Source: Melanopsichium pennsylvanicum (lineage: Eukaryota; Basidiomycota; Ustilaginomycetes; Ustilaginales). From it: 64,000 bases of DNA. Positions within the stretch are counted from its first letter, which is position 1; each line of letters opens with the position of its first letter. Location of the stretch: contig OAPG01000018.1 in NCBI GenBank assembly GCA_900208305.1, forward strand, positions 62,001-126,000, read 5' to 3'. Below the pieces are notes generated by a model. It made no database searches. It was not told the DNA's origin and worked only from the letters and a program-made list of their open reading frames with translations. Position numbers and translations under genes: made by a program. Shown piece by piece: positions 30,542 through 40,510 of this stretch.

Positions 30542-31810
30542 GATTTGGTAGGTTCTATGGGAGAGAAAGGAAAAGAGGGATGTGATGGATGGACGGAAGT
30601 GGATGATAGTGAGACAACAAGAAGAGCTGGGATACGAGACTATATATCAAGAAGAACAATGAGGGCAGCTTGGGTGTTTGAAAAGGGTTTGCTGTGTTTC
30701 GACATACTTTCAGACGAAGTTGGACGGCTGGATCGACAGCGTGGAGCGTGCACCCTGGAATTTCTTGGACCCAAAACATCGCTTGTGCTACCACTGTGAT
30801 TGTAAATGTAAAGTAAAATTTTACATTACATTAAATTTACTGTACTGTGTTACCATTCTGTGTAAACTCTTGAGGTGCAGCACGTCGATGCAGAATGTGC
30901 ACATTTTGGCTGTGTGTCCAACATTCTCCGACGTTGATTATGTTTGGTGTCTGAGTGCCATGACACGATGCTGTTGGAAGTCATGCATATCCAGTCAAAT
31001 AGGTCGACACACGCACACACACACACACGGAAAGGGCATCAAAAGCTGTAAAAGGGCGAATTCAGACGTATGGTTACAATCTGCGTCTTGTAACATGGTC
31101 GGTTGATATAGATCGATAAAGTTAGGTACAGTAATTTAATGTAATTTACGATATAGTTACACTTACTTAGTGGCCGGAACTAGTCTAAAACGTGGCTCCT
31201 TGCAACAAGCATATACGCACACAGAGGGCTCAATCACGGATGGGGCCGGCAACGTTCCACGCTTCATGGCAGTGTTATTTTTGTAGATCAGAGATTTTTG
31301 CAATTCGAAGTGAACAGAGCTACAGTCGAGGAAGAGACATGGTTTTCAAACCAGAGAGAGAAAATCCAAATCCACGTCATTTTGCATTCAGCCAATTGGC
31401 AGCCGAAACGGTCGCTGTCTTCATCCGATTATTTATTACGCCAATGTCCAAGCCTTGCAATCTAAACTTCACCAGTCACTCCTGGTCCAAATCGGTTCTA
31501 TATCCCGATTTCAGTGTTCAAGGCCGATCACCTAATCTCTCTCAATTTGCTCCAGCAATATCCAACTCTTACGTGTTATACGTGTGAATCTGCAAAGTCT
31601 GACTTTTATTGATTAGTCAGTCGGATTCAACAACAGGCTTGTCAGATGATTGTGAGGCGAAGGCACAAATCAACTTAACATTACATACACTAGCGCATGC
31701 TAAGAACATCGAGTACAGTCACTCATTCCGAGCATTTTTCGTGCGCAATCTCTTTTGGCGAGAATATTGGGGTAAAAGCTAGAGTGTACGAAACTCCGTC
31801 GACGACTAAC
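30542..31810. other. Intergenic region with MITE-like inverted repeats
   Basis: No coding gene recognised. It holds an AT-rich inverted-repeat unit (30801-31165, listed separately) and a CA repeat at 31007-31028. The final part is the 3' flank of the RNA-binding protein gene. Confidence 0.6.
30801..31165. repeat. MITE-like unit with imperfect terminal inverted repeats (candidate)
   Basis: The left end contains ATTACATTAAATTTACTGTAC (written in two parts here: ATTACATTAAATT plus TACTGTAC) at about 30824-30844. The right end, 31125-31147, is its reverse complement apart from one missing T. A perfect 12-bp palindrome GTAAAATTTTAC lies at 30813-30824. A related word ATTAAATTTACTGTAC is also at 26849-26864. 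No coding capacity inside. Target-site duplication not resolved, so its mobile origin is inference. Confidence 0.4.
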
Positions 31811-33912
31811 TCAACCCTGCATGGGGACAGGTGCCTCGCCTGCATCACCTTCTCCGTGGTGCACCTGCGATGAAGCCTCGCCAATCGGCGCGTCACCATT
31901 GTTGCCACCACCGTTCGCATTGGCACCCGCACCCTGGCGCAGGTTGGTCCACCGCCGGTTGAACTCAATGTCGAGCGGCCTACCACCGTACACGTAGTTG
32001 TTGAACTTGGCAATCGCCGTCTCAGCATCCTCAACAGAGGCAAATTGAACCACTCCCGTGCCTTTGCTCCTGCCGTGCTCAAACAGGATCTCGGCCTCGT
32101 CCACTTTACCTGTGGTCTGGAACAACTCCACGAGGTCCTCGTTCGAAGTAGACCACGGCAAATTCTTGACAAAGATCTGCTGCGATGGAGCAGCAGGCGT
32201 AGCCGCAGCACGTGGGTTGGCAGGGCCGGTGGGACGACCACCGTAGGCAGGAGCAGCATAGCGCTCGCCGTAGCCTCCGCCGTAGCCTCCACCGTAGCCT
32301 CCACCGTAGCCTCCACCGTAGCCGCCTCCATATCCGCCGCCGTATCCGCCACCGTATGGGTCACCGTAACCGCCGCCGTAGCCACCTCGACCACCGTATC
32401 CGCCACGTCCACCATAAGCGCCAGCAAAGCCACCACGACCACCACGAGGGGGAGGACCGTACCCACCTCGGCCATAAGCGTCCATAGGCGGAGGTCCAGC
32501 GAACTTGTCCAACCTTACCTCGAGGATGCGACCGCGAAAGTCGTAGCCGTGGTACATGGCGATAGCATTGGAAGCATCGTTCGAGTTGGTGAATGCAACA
32601 ATTCCGGTACCCTTGGAACGACCGTCAGGGCCCATGTTGACGTCAGCTCGCGTGATATTACCAGCCGACCTGAAAAGATCCTTCATGTCTTGCCAGCTGA
32701 CGTCGAAAGGAAGGTTGGACACGAAAAGTTGAGTGGGTGCACCGCCTGCAAAGCCACCATAAGCGTGAGGAGGAGGAGGACCGCCATAGAAGCCGCCTCG
32801 ACCAGGGGGCCCGAAGCCACCACGACCGCCAAAGCCACCGCGCCCACTGCCACGGGGAGGACCAGCGGGGTTGCTACCGTATCGTGCGTCATCCTCACGG
32901 TCCTATGGATGAAGAAGTGATAGGGAACGAAAAAAGGAAAAAAAAGACAAAAATGTCAGTTGCTGTCCTAGGGAAATATAGCGCGTCGCAGCTTATGGCC
33001 AAATGCGGGACATACCTCTCGGACAAAGACTTGGCGACCTTCGAGCTGCTTGTTGGTCATCTGGCTGATGGCCTTCTGAGCCTCTTCTGGAGTGCTGTAC
33101 TCGACAATACTGTTGGTGCGTTCGGAAAGAAGGGTGACAACTGTGAGCATCAGTGACAATTTGGAAACATGAATTGGATTCAAGCGAGAGCTGATTACTT
33201 ACCCGCAACCCTTGGAGGTTCCGTTGGGAAGGGCGAGGACCTCGGAGAAGACGACGTTGCCAGCTGTAAATGTGAATGTTGGTGCGTTGAAGGGGGGGGG
33301 GAGGGTATCATGATGACATCGTGCAAAGGATGAACCAACAACCCAACAACCAAGAATAAAAACACAAGACCTTCCCATCAGCATTCCATCCGTCCATTCA
33401 CGTACTGTCTCGGCCAGCTGTCTTTCTAGACATCAGTAAGCCTCTAATCACCGGCTAGTGTCGAGCTCAGTATAACTAAAAAATTCAGGCATGCTGTCGA
33501 GACCACACGTTGATTACCCACCCTCCCTCATAAAGTCCTTGAGCGTATTCCACTTGACGCCGTAGCTAAGGTTTCCAACGTAGACCCTGCAGTTCTTCTG
33601 ACTCTTTCTTGAAGCCTCGTGAGCGGCGTGCTGGGATGCAACGGCGCGGTCGTGGAAGTTGCGAGGGGCTCGGTCGGATCTGTCGCGGTGATTGTCCCTT
33701 CGATCGGAAGAAGGAGCACCACCGGCAACGGGGGAACGGGATCGAGCTCGGTCCTGAGACATGGCGTCGCGATCAAAGTTGTCGGCGTAGTGCGAAGGCT
33801 CGTCATTGCGTTCAACTGTGTTTATGAGAAGGATAACCCAAAATAGAGATGAGCAACAACGATCAAAGATCCAAAGCGAAATTCGAGGCCGTGGAGTCTT
33901 ACCTTCCGACAT
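31811..33912 (-). CDS. Three-RRM glycine-rich RNA-binding protein (five exons)
   Basis: Nuclear mRNA-binding protein resembling yeast Gbp2/Hrb1 and, by layout, Ustilago Rrm75. Exons: 33912-33903, 33815-33522, 33263-33203, 33109-33016 and 32902-31811. All joins keep frame, giving 516 residues. The N terminus is RS/RD-rich (SRSPVAGG, then DRRDNHRDRSDR). RRM1 is at about 77-150 (VYVGNLSYGVKW), RRM2 about 211-285 (LFVSNLPFDVSW), then a tandem GGGY region about 300-375, and RRM3 about 396-470 (IFVKNLPWSTSNEDL). A glycine-rich spacer also lies between RRM1 and RRM2. The tail is Gly/Asn and acidic. The first exon is only 10 bases (MSE plus one base). This is the most intron-rich gene in the window, which would allow alternative splicing of RRM1. 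Confidence 0.92.
32269..32352. repeat. Tandem repeat encoding GGGY units
   Basis: About seven 12-bp units (minus-strand GGTGGAGGCTAC type) encode repeated Gly-Gly-Gly-Tyr between RRM2 and RRM3. They give rise to long spurious open frames on the other strand. Likely prone to length change. Confidence 0.85.
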
Positions 33913-34160
33913 GATTGGTAGTGCTGATGAATGTGAAGCTGAGAGTGATGGTAGCGTTGAAGTAAAAGATGACCCACAAATACTGAGGAATGATTGTCCA
34001 TATAATCCTGTTGTTGGGATGCCGGCTTTCAGTGGCTGCAATCAGACCCCGACGTGTGTTTGCGCCAATATCTCGGATCCGCAGTTCAAAATCACAAGAC
34101 GCATCACTCCCTGAGGGGAAAAAAGAGAGCGCACAGAAAAAAAGCATACCCAAAAAAAAA

Positions 34161-34266
34161 TGCATTGACGGGGACTCGAACCCCGGTCGAGTCGAATCGA
34201 CGATTTACACACCCCGTATGGAGTGATGAGTGGCAACGACTCATGATACCCCTACACTATCAATGC
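34161..34266 (-). tRNA. tRNA-Gly(GCC) with intron, second copy
   Basis: Exon parts are identical to the copy at 26400-26505: acceptor GCATTGA/TCAATGC, anticodon GCC (complement of 34232-34234), T arm CGGGG/CCCCG, discriminator A. The intron is also 35 bases but its centre differs in sequence from the first copy, as expected if only the paired ends are constrained. A long T run follows on the minus strand (terminator). Confidence 0.93.
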
Positions 34267-34747
34267 TCACGTGATAATTTTATTTTTCAAAAGTTAATAT
34301 AATACTGTGAACAATATCTTCCCGACCTGTCTACTTTTGGGCTGTTAGGTGCAAACGTGACTTTGTGTGACTTTGGAGCAGTGTCACAACACAGTATCGA
34401 CCCACGGACCAACACACAACACCTGTAACTTGCTTGCTCTCTTTGTGTTGCCCAGAAAGTCATTCCAAGTCGCTAACATTATTGAAAGCCTACGAACCAC
34501 ACCTCTTCCATCACAGAAATTCCAAACTATCAAACCACTCTCTTCGTTCATCCTTGTCACTCGCAATCGAACTTGGCCACATCAAATCATATCTACAGAG
34601 CAGATTGCCTCTCGAATCGATTCACCTGGCACTGCCAACGCTTAGACTTGTCTCTTACGACGCATAGCCCAGAGGTCGTCCACAACACGTACTGTACTTT
34701 GCTCTGCTTCATCAGCTGATATCTCAAGCGCCGCAGCTGCGCAGACC
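34267..34747. other. Promoter and 5' UTR region of Ark/Prk-like kinase
   Basis: Intergenic stretch upstream of the kinase gene. Pyrimidine-rich, no gene, no TATA box obvious. Confidence 0.6.
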
Positions 34748-37700
34748 ATGTCGCATTATGGTCAGGCTTACTCCGCTTCGCGTAATTTTTCTCAATCCTC
34801 TCAAGCTGCCGCATATGCTCCTCAACGAATGCCACAGCAACCCGTACCTCCAATGGGCGGCGCCGCCTACCAGCAGCCGTACAAGGGTACCCTCGCACCC
34901 GGTACCAGGGTCAAAGTTGGCAATATTACCGTCACCGTAAAGCGTTATCTTTCAGAAGGTGGATTCGCCCATGTATACCTCGTCACAACTTCGCAACCCA
35001 TCCCAATGCCCTCCTCAGTCACCGGCGCCATCGGTGCATCTATGGCTGGCAATTCAACTGCTGAGCGAGGCGAGACCGTCCATGTCCTCAAGCGAATGGC
35101 CGTACCAGATAAAGCAGCTCTTGCAGACGTCCGTAGAGAAGTCGAAGTCCACAAGCTGCTCCGCAACCAAGCCAACATCGTTCACTTTATCGAAGCTTCC
35201 GCTACAGCTTTACAAGGTGGAGGATACGAAATTTTCATCCTCATGGAGTACTGCTCGGGAGGAGGCATCATCAGCCTAATGAATGCACGATTGCGCGATC
35301 GTTTGCGTGAACAAGAGGTCCTCAAGATCTTTGGCGATGTCTGCGCTGGCTTAGCTGTCATGCATCACCTCGATCCTCCCCTCATGCATCGTGACTTGAA
35401 AGTGGAAAACATCCTCATGGCACCCTCCACCGATCCCGGTACCATCTCTGGCTCCCGCTCCACCTCCTCCAACCTCAAAGCTACTTTCAAACTTTGCGAC
35501 TTTGGCTCAGCAGCTCCCGTACTCTCACGCAAACCCGCAAAGAGCATGGATGAAGTCAAGCGAGTCGAAGCCGATCTCAACAAGCACACAACGCTCCAAT
35601 ACAGAGCTCCAGAGATGGTCGACGTCTATCAGCGCCGTGTCATTGACGAGAAGGCCGACATCTGGGCCCTCGGTGTTCTGCTTTACAAGCTTTGCTACTA
35701 CACCACCCCTTTTGAGGAAAACGGCGGCGGGCCTTTAGCCATTCTCAACGTGCAATACCGTATTCCGCCGCAACCCGTGTATTCAGATCGGCTGAAACAG
35801 CTGATCCAATCGATGCTCAAAGAGCAAAGCACCGACCGTCCTACCATTGACGAGGTTATCATCAACGTACACCAAATCCTCGGCACGCGTCCATCTCAGG
35901 CCGCACTTCACTACGCCAATGCAGCAGCCAGCGGAAAGATTGCCGGCCCCGTGCCCACCCTTGTCAGCGGCGCAAAGCTTTCATCCGCTTCCGCCGCACC
36001 TTCATTGCCAAGCAGAGCCAAGCCAGCAGGAGGCATCGATAGCAACCTCATCTCCATGGGACCGTCCCAGAAGGAACTCGAACAGGCCGAAGCACGCGAG
36101 CTCGAGCTGCAAAAACAGAGCATCACGCCCATGCGCCGTGGGCGTCCCACCAAATCTACTGTCGGCAACTCTGATTCGCCAAGCAGTACGCCTCAAGACG
36201 CTTCTGTCAAGAGTGGTTCACCTGCACCCATGTCGCCTGAAGCGCGAAAGAAGAGCAGTACACCAGCATGGAGCCTCCCCGATCCCAAGCCGACGTCTGT
36301 CAAGACAGCCACCCTCATCGAAGGTTTTGGCGACTCTTTCACGCCCGCCAATCCTACAGCCACCGAAAGCCCACCTATCCTGCCCAAGAGACCGAGTCCA
36401 CCGTCCGTGTCACCCGTCGTCAGTGGCGACGTCGCCCCAGGAACGGCGTCAGAACGGGCTGTAGACAAGAACCTCTTGCGTGCATCCTCTTCCTTCGATG
36501 CCCCCTCGCCAGCACTGTCTCCGCTGCGCCACAGTCCGGCATTACCAGGGTTCAGCGTCGCCCCGAGTCCCGCTGCATCGCCTCCACCTCCACCTCCGCC
36601 GGTGAAAGTCGCTGCCTCGGGCCCCAAAGGCAGTACGCCTCGCGACGAGCTGACGGATCGCTTCCCAAGCTTGGAAGATCTGGATGCCAAGTATGCTATC
36701 CCAGCATCCATCTCGCCAGCCAGCGCTCCAGCAACTGCACCCTCGAACCCGCCTGCGACTTCCAGCAATCATGTTGACGTCCCAGGGCTGGCGAATCGCG
36801 CGAGTGTCGGCGCGATGGCTGGGAGATTTGAACGTCCCTTTGAGCCGCAAAAAGCTGGTTCTGGTCGTGCACCCCTCAGCAAGTCTGCCACAATCTCTGC
36901 ATTCTCTTTGAATGATGGTGGAAAAGGTCGATCAGGGAGCGTGTCGAAGCGCTGGCAGCCCAGCGTTTTCGCCCATGACCGGGCCAAGGAGTTGGAGTCG
37001 CAAAGTGTTTCCTCAATCAGAAAGAGCCCAGCTTCGAGAGACTGGCTTACTGGCGATGTCTCCGAAGACGAAGAGCCGAAGAAACACCCTCAACAGGACG
37101 AGGACATGAAGATCTACGCTACGCAGCCACGAGCTCCGTTCAGCCCACCTGCACCAAATGCGGGCAAGGAGATTGAAGTTGAAGAACCCTCTTCGGATGA
37201 AGAAGAGCCCTCGCAGCCAGAAGAAGCCGTGGCACAGCGTCCCACACTCCTGCCTCACTTGTCTACCGATCGGCTGTCATCCTTCAACTCTCGCTCTGCT
37301 CCTTCTAGTGAGGCTGAAGAGGTTGTGAATGGCAGCGAAAGCAAACCTGAGCGCCCTCGAATCACTCCTGGACGAGTCAAGGCTCCGTCGTGGCTTGTGG
37401 ACGCCGTCGACTCCCCCACAGCCGCTGAGCGTCTCATGAGCTCCACTTCGGTCAACAGCCACGTCAGGTCGCCTGCAGCCGAGCTCGTCTCTCCGATTAC
37501 AGACGCTACAGCGGCGGAACAGCTCGACGAGGCGGCAAGGCAGGCCCAAGATCAACTCGAGGCTCTTCTACGCGGTCCTGCTGATGAGGCGACGCTCAAC
37601 AACGCTACTACAGAGGTAGCGAAGACGATGGGAGAGGAATCGAGTCCAACGGTGTCTAGTATGGCAAAGGTCAAGGCTCCTGCGTGGGATGAAGATGAAG

Positions 37701-38650
37701 GGGATCAGGACGAAATGAGCGCTGTGCCAAAACCAAGTCTTGCCGACAAGTCGAGCCTGTCCGGAAGTACCCCAGAGAACAATGTTGCAACGGCGAATGC
37801 TGAAGCTTCTGTTCCCGCTCTTGCTTCACACGTCAAGAACATATCCTCATCTTCCATTTCTTCCAGGTGGAACTCTCAGCCTCAGCAGAGCGGGGCCAAG
37901 GAGGAGAGGCAATTGGTAGATGTGGCCACCTCCCCCGCTTCTCCCTCCTCTCTTGCCTCCGCGAGCATTGATTCGGTCAAAGACCGTCTCAACATTGTTT
38001 CGCTCGCCTCTTCCATCACTTTTACTAAGCCTAGCGAAGAGAAGTCTGAACTAACCCTTTTTAGGCCAAAGAGCATCATCGCTCAGCGCCAGGCTCAGTT
38101 CAACCCTGCCTCATCCACCAACAGCTCTTCTGCTTCATCTTCTGCTACTAGTGGACCGCAACACTCCGAACCGCTGATCATTCAACCCAAGCGGCCTACG
38201 CCCGTTCGGCCGAACAAAGGTGCGCACCTTCGCGGGTCGTCGTTTGTGTCCAGCAGCGCCGGTGGAGGCATGAAACCTTGGGAGAGGGAAGCTGCATTAT
38301 CGGCGGCAGCTCAAAAGGGAGGAATCATCAAAAATTCTGCGCTTCCTGCCGCTTCTACCTCTCTTCACATCCGCCAGTCTTTCGCATCAAAGGAAGACGG
38401 GGACGATTCGGAACCAAAAACAGGAAAAGGAATGGGTGCTGTGGAAGAGGATACATTCTCGGGTGTCTCGAGCTTGATCAGTCGATGGCAACAGAACGTT
38501 GAATCCAACGCTCCCGGTTGGGGCAAGATCGGAAGTGCAAGCGGTGATACCAGTCATGACGGTAAGGCTGGTTTGGGACCGGGATTGGGATCAAAGGTTG
38601 CTAATCACGCAGCTAGATTCGTTCGCGAACGCGCCAATGGCAGCAAGTAA
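34748..38650 (+). CDS. Ark1/Prk1-family (NAK) serine/threonine protein kinase
   Basis: Actin/endocytosis-regulating kinase of the Ark1/Prk1/Akl1 group (animal AAK1/GAK relatives), single exon, 1,300 residues. The kinase domain spans about residues 58-375: glycine loop LSEGGFAHVYLV, the lysine in HVLKRMAV, HRDLKVENIL (catalytic loop), LCDFGSA, YRAPEMVD and DIWALGVLLYKL. These match NAK kinases, including GGGIISLMN after the hinge. The remaining about 900 residues are disordered, with many SP/TP sites, PPPPPPP, acidic patches and repeats of KAPSW/KAPAW. Near the C terminus is a conserved-looking block (SSLISRWQQNVE and PGWGKIG). In yeast this family phosphorylates Pan1/Sla1 to end actin patch assembly; the role here is inferred. 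Confidence 0.93.
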   Translation: MSHYGQAYSASRNFSQSSQAAAYAPQRMPQQPVPPMGGAAYQQPYKGTLAPGTRVKVGNITVTVKRYLSEGGFAHVYLVTTSQPIPMPSSVTGAIGASMAGNSTAERGETVHVLKRMAVPDKAALADVRREVEVHKLLRNQANIVHFIEASATALQGGGYEIFILMEYCSGGGIISLMNARLRDRLREQEVLKIFGDVCAGLAVMHHLDPPLMHRDLKVENILMAPSTDPGTISGSRSTSSNLKATFKLCDFGSAAPVLSRKPAKSMDEVKRVEADLNKHTTLQYRAPEMVDVYQRRVIDEKADIWALGVLLYKLCYYTTPFEENGGGPLAILNVQYRIPPQPVYSDRLKQLIQSMLKEQSTDRPTIDEVIINVHQILGTRPSQAALHYANAAASGKIAGPVPTLVSGAKLSSASAAPSLPSRAKPAGGIDSNLISMGPSQKELEQAEARELELQKQSITPMRRGRPTKSTVGNSDSPSSTPQDASVKSGSPAPMSPEARKKSSTPAWSLPDPKPTSVKTATLIEGFGDSFTPANPTATESPPILPKRPSPPSVSPVVSGDVAPGTASERAVDKNLLRASSSFDAPSPALSPLRHSPALPGFSVAPSPAASPPPPPPPVKVAASGPKGSTPRDELTDRFPSLEDLDAKYAIPASISPASAPATAPSNPPATSSNHVDVPGLANRASVGAMAGRFERPFEPQKAGSGRAPLSKSATISAFSLNDGGKGRSGSVSKRWQPSVFAHDRAKELESQSVSSIRKSPASRDWLTGDVSEDEEPKKHPQQDEDMKIYATQPRAPFSPPAPNAGKEIEVEEPSSDEEEPSQPEEAVAQRPTLLPHLSTDRLSSFNSRSAPSSEAEEVVNGSESKPERPRITPGRVKAPSWLVDAVDSPTAAERLMSSTSVNSHVRSPAAELVSPITDATAAEQLDEAARQAQDQLEALLRGPADEATLNNATTEVAKTMGEESSPTVSSMAKVKAPAWDEDEGDQDEMSAVPKPSLADKSSLSGSTPENNVATANAEASVPALASHVKNISSSSISSRWNSQPQQSGAKEERQLVDVATSPASPSSLASASIDSVKDRLNIVSLASSITFTKPSEEKSELTLFRPKSIIAQRQAQFNPASSTNSSSASSSATSGPQHSEPLIIQPKRPTPVRPNKGAHLRGSSFVSSSAGGGMKPWEREAALSAAAQKGGIIKNSALPAASTSLHIRQSFASKEDGDDSEPKTGKGMGAVEEDTFSGVSSLISRWQQNVESNAPGWGKIGSASGDTSHDGKAGLGPGLGSKVANHAARFVRERANGSK

Positions 38651-38706
38651 TTTGTATGGATGGACTCCTTCTATAGCTGACATTTTCATCACGCATCCAA
38701 CTGTCT

Positions 38707-38739
<33 letters not shown>

Positions 38740-39514
38740 CGAGAGTATTAGTCTGTTGTTCTCACGCATGTGATGGCCTGTGCATGTTGACACTCAACGC
38801 TGAATGCTCGTCCTCAGTTCAGGGCATTTCAATCGCAAAATCAAAATTGGAAGTGAACAGAAAATATTGACGAACGAGCCAGAAGAAAAACAAGATTCAC
38901 ATTTGCATCGGATCAGAAAAGGGAATGACAAGAAATAAAGACAGAAAAGAAGGAAAGTGAAGGTGACAGCCGACAGAGTGAAAAGCGAAGGAAGGGCGGA
39001 ATGACAAGAGGGAGGGGAGGAGGGAAGAGGTAGTGGTGCTTGCAGAGGGAGACAGAGCTGGATCAGACAGCGGGCAGTAAAGAAGGCGGCAGCTCGCAAT
39101 CCTAAGAATCAATTGAGGCGCGGCAAAAGTGCTTGGAATGATTGCTTCGCATCATAAGCGGCCGTGGCTGTACGCCTCGACTTGGTTCTGTGACCCCAAT
39201 CACGATCGTTGAGGAAAGCGGGCTCCACGAAACATTCTCGAAAGGTTTTCATCCACCGCAAGATGCTTAGACAACAAAGGCCCTTCGACATGTCGAGCGC
39301 ATGCCTGCCGCTGGCCAGGCTAGTCTGATCGATAGCGAGAGATCCATGAAAAGTATCAAACAAAAATCTTGACCGTACTGGACTTCATTCGCCACAAAAG
39401 AAGTGAATTGCCTGCGTCATGTGCCGCTATTGGTTTAAAGTGCCGCGTAGCGGCACTTCTCCGACTCTTGCGTGGGATGACCGACCCTGCTCCCTTGCTC
39501 GGGTCGGGAACCGC
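38651..39514. other. Convergent intergenic region with (ATC)n
   Basis: An (ATC)n tract at 38707-38735 lies just after the kinase stop. Purine-rich stretches occur at 38880-39060. Nothing coding recognised. A GTGCCGCGTAGCGGCAC palindrome occurs at 39440-39456 and can form a hairpin. Confidence 0.65.
38707..38735. repeat. (ATC)n microsatellite
   Basis: Trinucleotide repeat of about nine units in the 3' flank of the kinase gene. Confidence 0.95.
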
Positions 39515-40510
39515 TCACTTGCCATCCGACTTCTTCTTCTGCTTCCTAGGGGGAGTGACAGGGCGTCCCATGTTGATACCCCCATATGCATACTTTTGCT
39601 TCTTTTCCGCTGGCTTGAGAATCTGGAACGAGCAGAGTAGCGTCTCGTCGACGCTCATCATTGCACCTGCATTGTCAAACTCTCCACAGTAATTGGGCGC
39701 CGAGAACAACGTGACAAGCTGTCGCTTTGCAAAAAATTCGTAGCCATCTTCCACGACTTGATGCGCTCGGCAGATGAGGTCCATGTCGTGTTTTTGCAAG
39801 AATCGGGAGACAACGTCTGGGCCAAATGTGAACGAGACACCACGATCATTTTCCGACCATCCAGAGATATCCTTGTCGGGATCCGACCAGAGCAAGTCGC
39901 AAAGCAAACCAGTGTCTGGTACGTCAGTGGGTCGCATGACACGACGAATTTGTTCCATGCTCTGCAGGTCGGGTGAAAGGCCGCCGTGCATGGTGAAGAT
40001 CTTCTCGTCGATGATGGCAGCAATGGGAAGGCAGTTGAAGCAGTCGGTAAATGTCTTCCAGAGCTTGATGTTGAAGCGGCGTTTGCACTCGTCGTAAAAG
40101 CCGTAGATGCGGTTGATGGATGCACATTCGTGGTTGCCGCGGAGGATGAAGAAGTTCTCGGGGTACTTGATCTTATACGCAAGAAGAAGGCAGATGGTCT
40201 CGAGCGACTGCTTGCCACGGTCGACGTAGTCTCCAAGGAAAAGGTAGTTGGCCTCAGGTGGGAAGCCACCGTATTCGAACAAACGTAACAAGTCGTAGTA
40301 TTGACCGTGGATATCACCACAGATCTTGATGGGTGCCTCGAGCTCGAGAAGGATGGGTTGGTTGATGAAGATGTCCCTTGCCTTCAAGCAAAGGTACTTG
40401 ATCTCGTACTCTTCAAGATGAACTGGCTTGCCGGGGCGCGAGCCGCGGACCTCTAGGAGACGGTCGATGACATTATCGAGATCGACCTCGGGGGTAGTGT
40501 TGTCAGCCAT
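39515..40510 (-). CDS. GLC7: Protein phosphatase 1 catalytic subunit
   Basis: Single exon, 331 codons (331 minus stop, i.e. about 331 residues), near the family length of 310-330. The metal-binding and catalytic motifs are [37 protein letters not shown], the HGG in MHGGLSPDL, and [22 protein letters not shown] is the conserved C-terminal signature. The tail carries RPVTPPRKQ, the Cdk-phosphorylated inhibitory site of PP1. PP1 acts with many regulatory subunits in mitosis, glycogen metabolism and actin control; in yeast Glc7 counters Ark/Prk kinases during endocytosis, and here the genes happen to be convergent neighbours. The assignment is essentially certain. Confidence 0.98.
   Translation of the reverse strand: MADNTTPEVDLDNVIDRLLEVRGSRPGKPVHLEEYEIKYLCLKARDIFINQPILLELEAPIKICGDIHGQYYDLLRLFEYGGFPPEANYLFLGDYVDRGKQSLETICLLLAYKIKYPENFFILRGNHECASINRIYGFYDECKRRFNIKLWKTFTDCFNCLPIAAIIDEKIFTMHGGLSPDLQSMEQIRRVMRPTDVPDTGLLCDLLWSDPDKDISGWSENDRGVSFTFGPDVVSRFLQKHDMDLICRAHQVVEDGYEFFAKRQLVTLFSAPNYCGEFDNAGAMMSVDETLLCSFQILKPAEKKQKYAYGGINMGRPVTPPRKQKKKSDGK

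Noticed and set aside
31723..32920. Open frames overlapping the glycine-rich RRM gene in other frames
   Set aside because: They are translations of the GGGY tandem repeat in the wrong frame or strand.
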